Source: Candidatus Omnitrophota bacterium
Lineage (GTDB): Bacteria > Omnitrophota > Koll11 > Gygaellales > Profunditerraquicolaceae
Assembly: GCA_028712045.1 (NCBI GenBank)
Contig: JAQTRA010000007.1
Location: 1-20,612, forward strand
Direction: 5' to 3'
DNA: 20,612 nt
A model generated the notes under the pieces. The model saw only the letters and a list, made by a program, of their open reading frames with translations, had not been told where the DNA came from and did no database searches. Every line of letters begins with the position of its first letter. Within the stretch, counting starts at the first letter, position 1. Both the position numbers and the translations under genes were made by a program. Of the stretch, positions 15,701 to 20,612 are shown in pieces.

Positions 15701-18221
15701 GATATTATTGCAGCCTTCGGCCAATAACACCACTATAGGTATAGGTACTGCTGCCGTAGGCACATTGAATTTAAGTGATGCGGATATTGCGGCTTTGACC
15801 AACGGGTTCAGTTTAATTACTATTGGACGCTCAACTGGTACCGCGGCAATTGATATCCGGGCGATTACTTTTCATGATCCGGCAACTATTCAGTCGCCTG
15901 ATCCCAGCGGGACGATTACCGTTAATGGTATTTTGCGTAATGATAATGGCAGCGGCACGTTAACCCTGGATGCTTCACCGACGACAATTACTTTAAACGC
16001 CGATATTATTACGGACCGCGTGGCGATTGTCCTGGCGGATAATGTAATCATCAATGGGGCAGCCAGATCCTTAGATACAACCAATGGCGGTTTGTCTTTA
16101 GCTGGCGCTAATATTAGTATTACCGGGGCAACGGATAGCACTGCCGGAGAAGCTAACGGCCTTACGCTAAATGCCGGCTCCGGCGGTAATATTACACTTA
16201 CCGGTGCGGTGGGCAGCGGGGTAACCCAGGAGCTGGGCGGCGTTACAATTACTCAGGCAAATGATGTAACATTTAGCAGTACAGTAGAGGCTTTATGGTT
16301 TGACCAGACTGACAGCCAGGGAACTTTGACCTTTAGCGGCGACGTAACCACTACCGGCTTAACCGGCGGTTATGGGATTGACGTCCGGTCAAAGACTAAT
16401 ATTCATTTAGATAATAACGTAGATTTAAATAGCAATGTTAACCCGATCAGGTTGAGGTCGGATTCTTTTACCTTTGACGCCGGAGCAACCATTACCGGCT
16501 CTTCCATAGCTCTGGCTCCGTATACCGCCGGTACAGTTATTGGCGTAGAAGATAATACCAAGGCTTGGAATGTTACCGATGCGATGCTGGATGCGATTGT
16601 CGGCCCGGTAATTTTAGGCGATGCTACTTCCGGAGCGTTGACCATTGCTAATGGCGCAGCCGGCGGAAATATTAACTTAACTCAAAATAAAAATTTAACC
16701 TTTATTTCCGGTTCAACTGTGAATTTAATCGGCGTCGGAGCCGGGCCGGCAATTACTACTACTGCCGGCGGAACAGTTACGATTACGAATACCGGTGTTC
16801 TGACAATTAATGCTGCTGGTGATTTAAACCTTGCCGGTGCTTTCTTGCAGGATGGCGCGGGTGCTGTTTTAACTGCCGGAGATATCACTACTACTTCGGA
16901 TGCCATAACATTTACTACCGGTACTACGCTTACCGGTTCAATTGCTTTAAGTAATGGCGGCGGAGTAAATACCGGTGATATTTGGTTTAAATCTACTTTA
17001 ACCGGCACAACCGCCAGCACTGAGAATCTCACGCTTAGCGCCGGAGCAGGGAGCATTAAATTGGATGGCCAGGTGGGAGCGACGCGCCTGGGCGATATTT
17101 TAATCAATGACGCCTTGAATTTTACTCCGAGTTCGACTATTAGCGCGAAAACACTAACTCAAACTACCGGCACCGGCACTACGCAACTGGATAATAATGT
17201 TGATACTACAGGAAATATCACGCTTAATAACGGGATTATAAATATAGGAGCTGCTGCTAATATAACCAGCACCTCCGGCGATATAGATTTAGAATCTCTT
17301 ACCGGCTCGATGGATCTTTCCGGTAATATTACTGCTGTTGGAAATAGCGTTACTTTAACTTCCGCGGCTAATATTACTGACCCTACTAGTTCAGCTACCG
17401 ATATAACTGCCGATGATTTAACGATTACCGCTAATTCCGGCTCAGTGGGTGCCTCGGGAACAAATAATGAATTAGATACTGATGTGGCTACGATTACTGC
17501 TTCCGTCGGTAACAATATTTATATTTACCAGAAGCAGGCAGTAGCGCTTCCGTCGGTAGTTGCTACTGCGGGTGTAGTGGATATTAAAGCTGACGGCACA
17601 ATTACCACTACTACGGTCAGTGCTAATGGCGGATATGCGGTTAATCTTTACGCCACAGCCGGGGATATAGTAGATACTACCGGTGGTTTAATTACCGGGA
17701 CAGCTACTTCTTCGCTTAAGGCCAGCGGTGTAATCGGAACGACTACTAATCCGGTGGATGTTAATATTACCGGTGATCTTTGGATTTTAGCGGGTGCGCG
17801 GCAAAATGAAGTTTCTGCGATATTAAAAGGCACAGTTAATGGTAGCGCGGCTACCCAGCGTGTAGAAATTTTCGAGCCGTCCCCTCCGGGATTGGTTATT
17901 TTTAATAATCATCTGATGGGCGGTGGAAATTACGGTTCCGGCAGCGTCAATGGCAGTATCTTAAACCGTGGTTACGGTACTTTTGTCTTGACTATTAATG
18001 ATATGTATTATATGTTCTATAATAAAGCAATGTATCCTTGGCTGTATAAGACAACTTTGCCGTGGGTATTGAGCCAGGGCGCCATAATTGATTTTGATTT
18101 CTTAAAAGAGCCGCCGGCAACGATAGATGTAACGCAGCTTAATATCAGCGCGATTACTCCGCTGCAGGCTGGCTTAGCTGCTCCGTCGGCAAGTGCTTAC
18201 GCAATTAGTCCAATTAGATAG
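9762..18221 (+). CDS. Giant two-partner secretion exoprotein (TpsA, filamentous haemagglutinin-like)
   Basis: This is a 2819-residue secreted beta-helical protein, probably an adhesin or surface fibre. ATG 9762 is chosen over the longer open frame from 9687 because it follows CAGGAGAGA (9749-9757) and gives a clean signal peptide (basic start, hydrophobic core, cleavage near TRAFA at residue 35); the longer form would overlap tpsB. The TPS export domain follows, with the conserved NPSG motif (N121-G124) in FLLNPSGILFGSGAQVNVGG. The passenger is very rich in Thr, Gly, Ala, Ile and Asn, nearly free of Cys, and built of repeats described separately. The C-terminus has a distinct block (PPGLVIFNNHLMGG, then aromatic MYYMFYNKAMYPWLY) and no autotransporter barrel or obvious anchor. 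Binding target and retention at the surface are unknown. Confidence 0.93.
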   Translation: MEDKRRKQRNTLIFYPLFVLLIIGFMIYPFTRAFADDLPVGPLVQIGAPTITTTGNDMTVNANQFDKTWIDWQGGFNIGSQNSVNNIGPAASAVILHNDVSGVISNIQGALSGNCNVFLLNPSGILFGSGAQVNVGGLVASTMRMSMNDFMSGSYILKQEDTANPGLIANAGKINASGPMGVSLVGGAVRNTGVISANLSTVNLASGKEVTLNANNTGSIQVVVDKKVLSQVLDQNGNKVDVGVENLGEINANGGRVYIQAEAMQDIFEKLINQEGVVKAGSMVEQNGKIILVSDSEGIIQNTGTLDASAIEAGAKGGEVEMRGEKVGQLGIVKADALDGDGGDIELRASKVVALGPDSETTADAGLNGDGGNVVVFSPDTALMAPTAKISVRGGDSSGDGGFVEVSGQKYVEVNGIVDRRALNGQAGLLYIDPVDLTIDDGAADPITWTVHSWANGTGNNTTTMDIDVLMTNHLALGDTVIDALGGDGAGNGDIILNAGKTLTNNTVNDLTLTGRNITVTAGTPINFTVAGANLNLNGTGAIDINDSITLAGGSFDSNGTTFDNTGGAITTAGGNIDISGHTGAVIIGAALNSGIGFVDIDSTTSTVAINKGITTTTGNVTIDSAVGSTTTVGVDGDIQTTTGTVTFGATRADNLTTSGDVTTTIGGNITLSNATTLGGSVTFDAGNQTFTSANTINAATYDLTITSDTIALGGNFSGTGNLILQPYSVGQAIGIGSDAPGAFSLVDAEVGYINNGGTFSSITIGRSDGRGLVTINPGTGTTTFSDPVIIRSGGLGGSITVNEIFTTVAANSAVTFTAGTGALGIFTLTEGAGNTIASGNGAIIITADRIALNTVGTITGGSTITLQPASDATTIGIAGAVGDFALSTDEITSLTNGFSGITIGRAGGTGGATISAVTFNDPVTIRSPSGGVLDVNDQITGAGNASVHLTGATNLGANIATNNSEIHITGNVTRDTADALILTTQAGGAGAGDITITGNIEADVNTRDLTFTAGTGVISVTGTIGAVTNLSDLTITSSGGATFTGAVTTATSVILTDTTDAANITFTGALITPTLTTAAEAYDLDLLGSGTVIANAVTFTNTGILTIGDAAGDTITFTAGVDATAPSALNIAGTIAATTGASAISLGDSNTAVAVTASANIGGAATGLIDMGDATLADGATLTLGTGIANAINLDTVTGTAAGTTSNLTINTTGVVAVAENVGATDIGTITITNSGGIVFSGTVSAATLAITDTTDGTAVSFLDNLTASAAMTVAANGSYRVYIYGTTNSIAGTTTFGNSGTVIIGNGASDNTTFTDGVIATAPSALSIAGTIAATTGASVITLGDSDTAVAITHDANIGGAATGTIDMGDATLADGVTLTVGTGIANAINLDTVTGTAAGTTSNLTINTTGVVSVAEAVGADDIGTITITNSGGITFASTVSAATLTITDTTDATTLSFVDNLTISSGMTAAANGAYQIFITGGTNSIAGTTTFNNTGLVILGDASGDSIAFTAGVTAIAPSSLSIAGTIAANTGVSTISLGDGNTPVSVTASANIGGAATGLIDIGDATLSDGATLTVGTGIANAINLDTVTGTAAGTTSNLTINTTGVVAVAEAVGAVDIGTVTITNSGGIVFSDAVTATVSVVLTDTTDAANITFTGALITPTLTTAAQAYDLDLLGSGTIITNAVTFANTGVLTLGDAAADTLLFNGGLTALDPSGVTLNGQIRSSADTISIGDALTPVTLAGTLSIIDTTNNGAGGSEAGAGITVNGAVSGTADNTQSLTLNAGTGGAIAFGSTIGATAATQPATLTVTNSNGATFTGAVTTDTSVVLTDTTDAANITFTGALITPTLTTAAQAYDLDLLGSGTVITNDTNFLNTGIVTLGDNAGDTLTFTGGLATIGNVSNPSATNLAGTIATTNTNMDLGASTATAAITLSAGTGTITLASSLAGGANALTFTADEIDFSGGANSITGTSTILLQPSANNTTIGIGTAAVGTLNLSDADIAALTNGFSLITIGRSTGTAAIDIRAITFHDPATIQSPDPSGTITVNGILRNDNGSGTLTLDASPTTITLNADIITDRVAIVLADNVIINGAARSLDTTNGGLSLAGANISITGATDSTAGEANGLTLNAGSGGNITLTGAVGSGVTQELGGVTITQANDVTFSSTVEALWFDQTDSQGTLTFSGDVTTTGLTGGYGIDVRSKTNIHLDNNVDLNSNVNPIRLRSDSFTFDAGATITGSSIALAPYTAGTVIGVEDNTKAWNVTDAMLDAIVGPVILGDATSGALTIANGAAGGNINLTQNKNLTFISGSTVNLIGVGAGPAITTTAGGTVTITNTGVLTINAAGDLNLAGAFLQDGAGAVLTAGDITTTSDAITFTTGTTLTGSIALSNGGGVNTGDIWFKSTLTGTTASTENLTLSAGAGSIKLDGQVGATRLGDILINDALNFTPSSTISAKTLTQTTGTGTTQLDNNVDTTGNITLNNGIINIGAAANITSTSGDIDLESLTGSMDLSGNITAVGNSVTLTSAANITDPTSSATDITADDLTITANSGSVGASGTNNELDTDVATITASVGNNIYIYQKQAVALPSVVATAGVVDIKADGTITTTTVSANGGYAVNLYATAGDIVDTTGGLITGTATSSLKASGVIGTTTNPVDVNITGDLWILAGARQNEVSAILKGTVNGSAATQRVEIFEPSPPGLVIFNNHLMGGGNYGSGSVNGSILNRGYGTFVLTINDMYYMFYNKAMYPWLYKTTLPWVLSQGAIIDFDFLKEPPATIDVTQLNISAITPLQAGLAAPSASAYAISPIR
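11934..12580 (+). repeat. LQP...ITIGR repeat family, first pair of copies in tpsA
   Basis: Two copies begin at LQP near 11934 and 12360. Each runs through IGIG/IGIA, then GTFSSITIGR or NGFSGITIGR, then TFSDPVIIRS or TFNDPVTIRS, and ends with a G-x-x-x-VN turn. Two further copies lie near 15707 and, weaker, near 16512. The block is a second repeat family distinct from the DTTD array and flanks it on both sides. Confidence 0.7.
12933..15830 (+). repeat. Tandem array of about five ~590-bp coding repeats in tpsA
   Basis: Units start at a DTTD motif at 12933, 13521, 14115, 14712 and 15270, giving spacings of 588, 594, 597 and 558 bp. A second marker (APSxLxIAGTIAA) recurs at 13137, 13731 and 14325, exactly 594 bp (198 residues) apart. 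Proteins of copies 1-3 are nearly identical over segments such as INLDTVTGTAAGTTSNLTIN, while their codons differ at many silent positions. Copies 4 and 5 diverge in their second halves, so the right boundary is approximate. Confidence 0.85.
15707..16680 (+). repeat. LQP...ITIGR repeat family, second pair of copies in tpsA
   Basis: The copy starting near 15707 keeps LQPS, TIGIG, NGFSLITIGRSTG and TFHDPATIQSP almost unchanged relative to the copies at 11934 and 12360. The copy near 16512 is degenerate (LAPYTAG, VIGVE, PVILGDATSG). Placing these about 3.3 kb from the first pair suggests an older duplication predating the tandem DTTD array between them. Confidence 0.6.
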
Positions 18222-18246
18222 TTTAATAGAGAGGAGAGCTTGACAG

Positions 18247-18729
18247 ATGAAAAGGCTTAGTTTTTTAGGAATGTGTTTCGGGGTGGTAGTATTGTTTAAT
18301 CTTAACGCTCTCGCTGAGCAGGCAACCGTAGCTACTAAGCAGCCAGCCGCAGCTAAACAGCAGCAATTTAAACCTAAAGAAATAAAAATTGACCGTAATT
18401 ATGATGGGATAGTTGAGCGTACAGAAGTTTATGATGATAAAGGCTTAATCCAGCGCGTGGAAGTTGATACTGATGCTGATGGTAAAGTCGATGAATGGGT
18501 ATATTATGAAAGAGGAGTTGCGGTAAAAGGAGAAAAAGATTTAAATAAAGACGGAAAAGCAGATACCGCAATGATCTATGATGTCAAAGGCGTGGTAATC
18601 CGGACAGAAACTGACGCCAATGGCGATACTCGAGTTGATGAGTGGGTATATTATACTAATGGTGTTCCGGTTAAGGCAGAAAAAGATACAAATAATGACG
18701 GCAAGGTTGATACTTGGCTAAACTATTAA
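18247..18729 (+). CDS. Small secreted protein with Asp-rich calcium-loop-like repeats
   Basis: This 160-residue protein has a signal peptide ending near NALA (about residue 23), a short Ala/Gln/Lys linker, then two exact-length 49-residue repeats (residues 49-97 and 98-146) and a partial third (147-160). Each repeat carries one or two loops of D-x-[DN]-x-[DN]-G type, for example DTDADGKVDEW, DLNKDGKADT and DTNNDGKVDTW, as in EF-hand-like, dockerin or thrombospondin-3-type calcium sites, alternating with VYY strands. No transmembrane anchor is seen. GAGAGGAGAG lies upstream of the ATG as ribosome binding site, and the gene begins 25 nt after tpsA. Calcium binding is inferred from spacing of acidic residues only. 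It may stabilise or decorate the exoprotein in the periplasm or outside. Confidence 0.85.
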   Translation: MKRLSFLGMCFGVVVLFNLNALAEQATVATKQPAAAKQQQFKPKEIKIDRNYDGIVERTEVYDDKGLIQRVEVDTDADGKVDEWVYYERGVAVKGEKDLNKDGKADTAMIYDVKGVVIRTETDANGDTRVDEWVYYTNGVPVKAEKDTNNDGKVDTWLNY

Positions 18730-18751
18730 ATTATAGGTAAAAGGGGGGATA

Positions 18752-18913
18752 ATGGTAAAAAAACCATTTTTATTGTTTGTTCTTTTTCTCTTTGTTTTTC
18801 TAGCTAGCGGGTGCACTATTGGCAGAGGAATAGAGGGAGTCGGCCAAGGATTTAAAGAAGACATGAAGGTGGCTCAAGAGTGGGATGTCTGGGTAAAAAA
18901 GAATCTTTGGTAA
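18752..18913 (+). CDS. Small 53-residue lipoprotein, entericidin-like
   Basis: This short gene starts at ATG 18752 behind a strong ribosome binding site (GGGGGG at 18743-18748). The product has a KK start, a very hydrophobic stretch and a lipobox ASGC with the lipidated Cys at residue 21. The mature part is only 33 residues: TIGRGIEGVGQGFKEDMKVA, then a Trp-rich tail ending NLW. The glycine-spaced IGRGIEGVG part recalls the short entericidin-type lipoproteins, but similarity is too brief to be sure. It follows the calcium-loop gene by 22 nt and precedes the operon terminator, so it is probably the last gene of the secretion operon. Membrane location (inner or outer) cannot be decided; residue +2 is Thr, not the Asp that retains enterobacterial lipoproteins in the inner membrane. 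Confidence 0.75.
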   Translation: MVKKPFLLFVLFLFVFLASGCTIGRGIEGVGQGFKEDMKVAQEWDVWVKKNLW

Positions 18914-18961
18914 TTTTAAAATAAATTAGTAATTGATTAATTTCAAGATAAATAGAGTTTC

Positions 18962-18990
18962 AGCCGGGTTTATCCCGGCTTTCTATTTTT
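18962..18990 (+). terminator. Intrinsic terminator of the secretion operon
   Basis: AGCCGGG (18962-18968) pairs perfectly with CCCGGCT (18974-18980) around a TTTAT loop, followed by TTCTATTTTT. It lies about 50 bp after the lipoprotein stop and closes the operon that starts at 6689. Confidence 0.88.
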
Positions 18991-19016
18991 AAAATAGATA
19001 AAAATTAAGATAGAAC

Positions 19017-19045
19017 TTGACAAATAAGCTAATTAATAATAATAT
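19017..19045 (+). promoter_or_regulatory. Sigma70-like promoter for the nfnAB operon
   Basis: A perfect -35 TTGACA (19017-19022), a 17-bp spacer and a -10 TAATAT (19040-19045) precede nfnA by about 100 bp. The -35 context ACTTGACAAATAA is identical to that of the promoter at 6689. Transcription would begin near 19052, just before the hairpin described next. Confidence 0.7.
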
Positions 19046-19074
19046 GCCTTTGATTTGGTTAACCAGGGGACAGA

Positions 19075-19109
19075 GACGTCCGAAGGAGTTATTCGGCCGT
19101 CTTTTTTTT
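19075..19109 (+). terminator. Terminator-like hairpin in the nfnA leader (candidate attenuator)
   Basis: GACGTCCGAA (19075-19084) pairs with TTCGGCCGTC (19092-19101), nine of ten positions, around a GGAGTTA loop, followed directly by eight Ts (19102-19109). It sits after the promoter and 34 bp before the nfnA ATG, so transcripts would have to pass it. AGAGAC (19072-19077) can instead pair with GTCTCT (19110-19115), disrupting the base of the hairpin. The 5' side begins GGGGAC (19066-19071), as in the repeat at 2638, so it may also be a repeat-derived element. Confidence 0.65.
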
Positions 19110-19143
19110 GTCTCTTCTGCATAAAAATTAGGCAAAAATAGAT

Positions 19144-19974
19144 ATGAAAATAATCAATAAGAAGATCATTAATGATGTTGGTGGCGTAAGAATTACCCAA
19201 CTGGATATCGCTTCCAGCGATATCGCCAGTAAGGCGCTGGCCGGCCAATTTGTCATGCTGATGGTTGATGAAAAAGGAGAACGCATCCCTTTAACTTTGG
19301 TGCACACGGATAAAATTAAAGGAATTGTAAGTTTGATTTTTCAGGAAGCAGGTTTTACTACTAAAAGTTTAGGCAAGTTAAATTGCGGCGATATGCTTTA
19401 TTCTCTAGTTGGCCCCTTAGGGCATCCTACTGAAATAAAAAAATATGGCAAAATAATTTTAATCGGTGGTGGCGTAGGGATTGCTGAGATTCTGCCGGTT
19501 GCCCGCGCATTAAAAGAGGCAGGTAATCAGATTACTACTATTCTGGGTTCCCGGAATAAAGATTTGCTTATTTTAGAGGCGGAGCTTAAAAGCGCTTCTG
19601 ATGAGATTTATATCATGACTGATGACGGCTCTTATGGCCGAAAAGGCTTTACTACGGATATGTTAAGGGAGCTTTTGAGTAAAGAAAAATTTGATTTGAT
19701 TTATGCTGTTGGCCCGATCCCGATGATGAAAAGAGTGGTATCCGTGAGTAAAGAATATAAAACTAAAACATTAGTTTCCCTTAATGCTTTGATGGTTGAT
19801 GCCACCGGAATGTGCGGCTGTTGCCGGGTAAGTGTTTTTGGCGAGGTAAAATTTAGTTGTATTGATGGCCCGGATTTTGATGGAGCTGGCGTTGATTGGG
19901 AAGAGTTGGAAAAAAGAAATAAAGTTTATACCCTGCAGGAGAAGCATATTTGTAATCTTTTTCCGGCGTCTTAA
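19144..19974 (+). CDS. nfnA: NADH-dependent ferredoxin:NADP+ oxidoreductase subunit A (NfnA)
   Basis: This 276-residue flavoprotein belongs to the ferredoxin-NADP reductase-like family and is the small subunit of the electron-bifurcating transhydrogenase Nfn, which couples reduced ferredoxin and NADH to NADP reduction. It shows the FAD-binding ERIPLTL motif (about residues 45-51), the nucleotide-binding IGGGVGIAEILPVARAL segment (about 107-123), and a C-terminal [2Fe-2S] site with C224, C227 (or C226) and C239 in GMCGCCRV and KFSCIDGP. D219, five residues before C224, is a candidate fourth ligand, as reported for the Thermotoga enzyme. The same fold occurs as dihydroorotate dehydrogenase PyrK and sulfide dehydrogenase beta subunit; the adjacent GltD-like gene 3 nt downstream supports NfnA. 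Confidence 0.9.
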   Translation: MKIINKKIINDVGGVRITQLDIASSDIASKALAGQFVMLMVDEKGERIPLTLVHTDKIKGIVSLIFQEAGFTTKSLGKLNCGDMLYSLVGPLGHPTEIKKYGKIILIGGGVGIAEILPVARALKEAGNQITTILGSRNKDLLILEAELKSASDEIYIMTDDGSYGRKGFTTDMLRELLSKEKFDLIYAVGPIPMMKRVVSVSKEYKTKTLVSLNALMVDATGMCGCCRVSVFGEVKFSCIDGPDFDGAGVDWEELEKRNKVYTLQEKHICNLFPAS

Positions 19975-19977
19975 ATT

Positions 19978-20612
19978 ATGAAGAAAGAACCTGTAAAAGT
20001 TAAAGAAGCGGCCGCTCAAATAAGGGTGGGTAACTTTGAGGAAGTAGTTCAGGGTTACTCTGAAGAAGAAGCTTTATTAGAAGCTTCCCGCTGCCTGCAA
20101 TGCAAGAATCCGGTTTGTAGCAGCGGATGCCCGGTGGGCATTGATATTAAGAAGTTTATTTATCAGATTACGCAAAAAGATTACCCAGCTGCGTATTTTA
20201 CGATCCGAGAAAAAAGCAACTTTCCCTCGATCTGCGGAAGAGTCTGCCCGGCGGAATACCAATGCCGCAAAACTTGCATACTTACTAAAAAGGGTTCTCC
20301 TTTTGCTTCGGAGCAGGCGATCAATATTCATTTCCTGGAACGTTTTGTAGGGGATTACGGAAAAAATAATAATTTGAGTGTCCCGGCAAAAAAAGATGAT
20401 AAATTTTCTCAATTTAAGGTAGCGGTGGTAGGTTCCGGGCCGGCAGGATTATGTTGCGCCGGAGAATTAGCCCGCCAAGGAATAAAAGTTGATATTTTTG
20501 AAAGCTTGCATAAAACCGGCGGTGTTTTAAGATATGGTATCCCGCCTTTTCGGTTACCCTGGGATGTTTTAGATTTTGAGATAAATTACCTTAAGAAATT
20601 AGGAGTTAATTT
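19978..20612 (+). CDS. nfnB: Nfn subunit B / GltD-like flavoprotein (3'-truncated)
   Basis: The frame begins at ATG 19978, 3 nt after the nfnA stop, and runs off the right edge with 211 codons visible. The N-terminal GltD-type iron-sulfur domain has two Cys sets: C39, C42, C47, C51 (CLQCKNPVCSSGC) and C86, C90, C96, C100 (CGRVCPAEYQCRKTC). It is followed by an FAD-binding Rossmann motif, VVGSGPAGL (G152, G154, G157), and the typical GGVLRYGIPPFRLP segment. In Nfn this subunit carries two [4Fe-4S] clusters and the bifurcating FAD, binds NADPH and ferredoxin, and pairs with NfnA. A stand-alone glutamate synthase small subunit looks alike, but the preceding gene argues for Nfn. The NADPH-binding half is outside the window. 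Confidence 0.9.
   Translation, partial: MKKEPVKVKEAAAQIRVGNFEEVVQGYSEEEALLEASRCLQCKNPVCSSGCPVGIDIKKFIYQITQKDYPAAYFTIREKSNFPSICGRVCPAEYQCRKTCILTKKGSPFASEQAINIHFLERFVGDYGKNNNLSVPAKKDDKFSQFKVAVVGSGPAGLCCAGELARQGIKVDIFESLHKTGGVLRYGIPPFRLPWDVLDFEINYLKKLGVN

Noticed and set aside
12933..15830. CRISPR array or satellite DNA
   Set aside because: The repeats are about 590 bp, in frame and differ by silent changes within one large coding sequence; there are no short direct repeats with unique spacers.
10661..17833. A row of long minus-strand open frames opposite tpsA, up to 368 codons, rich in Val, Pro, Ala and Ile
   Set aside because: They mirror the Thr/Gly/Ala/Asn-rich repeats of tpsA read backwards, have no ribosome binding sites or domain motifs, and the plus-strand frame is a clear TpsA protein.
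20077..20412. Minus-strand frame of 111 codons and a plus-strand frame at 20141-20350 near the right edge
   Set aside because: Both lie inside the nfnB coding sequence, whose two iron-sulfur motifs and FAD motif identify the true frame.

Overview
The window comes from an anaerobic, hydrogen-metabolising bacterium with an outer membrane. Anaerobic H2 metabolism is shown by a bifurcating-type [FeFe] hydrogenase, all three H-cluster maturases (HydG, HydE, HydF) and the start of an Nfn transhydrogenase operon. The outer membrane is shown by a two-partner secretion pair: a FhaC/ShlB-type outer-membrane transporter and a 2819-residue haemagglutinin-like exoprotein. DNA is AT-leaning with many AAA/GAA/TTA codons. 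The combination recalls uncultured lineages such as Omnitrophota, but that placement is inference; no rRNA or marker gene is present. No tRNA, rRNA, CRISPR array, integrase or transposase was seen, and every gene lies on the plus strand.

Region 1 (1-6626) is the hydrogenase locus: the 3' part of a NuoF-like subunit (hydB), the catalytic subunit hydA, a 195-bp structured gap, a small TM1266-type regulator, then hydG, hydE and hydF packed with 2-nt gaps or short overlaps. HydB and HydA would form the electron-bifurcating core with a HydC-like subunit expected just upstream. HydE, HydG and HydF build the diiron subcluster. The gap between hydA and the regulator holds a strong intrinsic terminator with an upstream sequence that can pair with its loop, followed by a nested inverted repeat of GGGGAC type. 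The structural genes and the regulator/maturation genes are therefore probably separable transcription units or linked by controlled read-through.

Region 2 (6627-18990) is a five-gene secretion/adhesion operon behind a clear sigma70-like promoter (6689-6717). It encodes an exported lysine/glutamine-rich coiled-coil protein, the TpsB transporter, the giant TpsA exoprotein, a small secreted protein with Asp-rich calcium-loop-like repeats, and a 53-residue lipoprotein, ending in a good intrinsic terminator. The TpsA passenger contains about five tandem copies of a roughly 186-199-residue unit with a mosaic pattern, and a second, dispersed repeat family.

Region 3 (18991-20612) has a second sigma70-like promoter, then a terminator-like hairpin with eight Ts before the first gene (a candidate attenuator), then nfnA and the 5' part of nfnB. 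Nfn couples NADH, NADPH and ferredoxin pools and fits functionally with the bifurcating hydrogenase of region 1.

The observations most worth follow-up are the structured RNA between hydA and the regulator, the promoter-plus-terminator leader of nfnA, the GGGGAC-type repeats shared by those two gaps, the mosaic repeat array in TpsA, and the small exported proteins that travel with the secretion pair.
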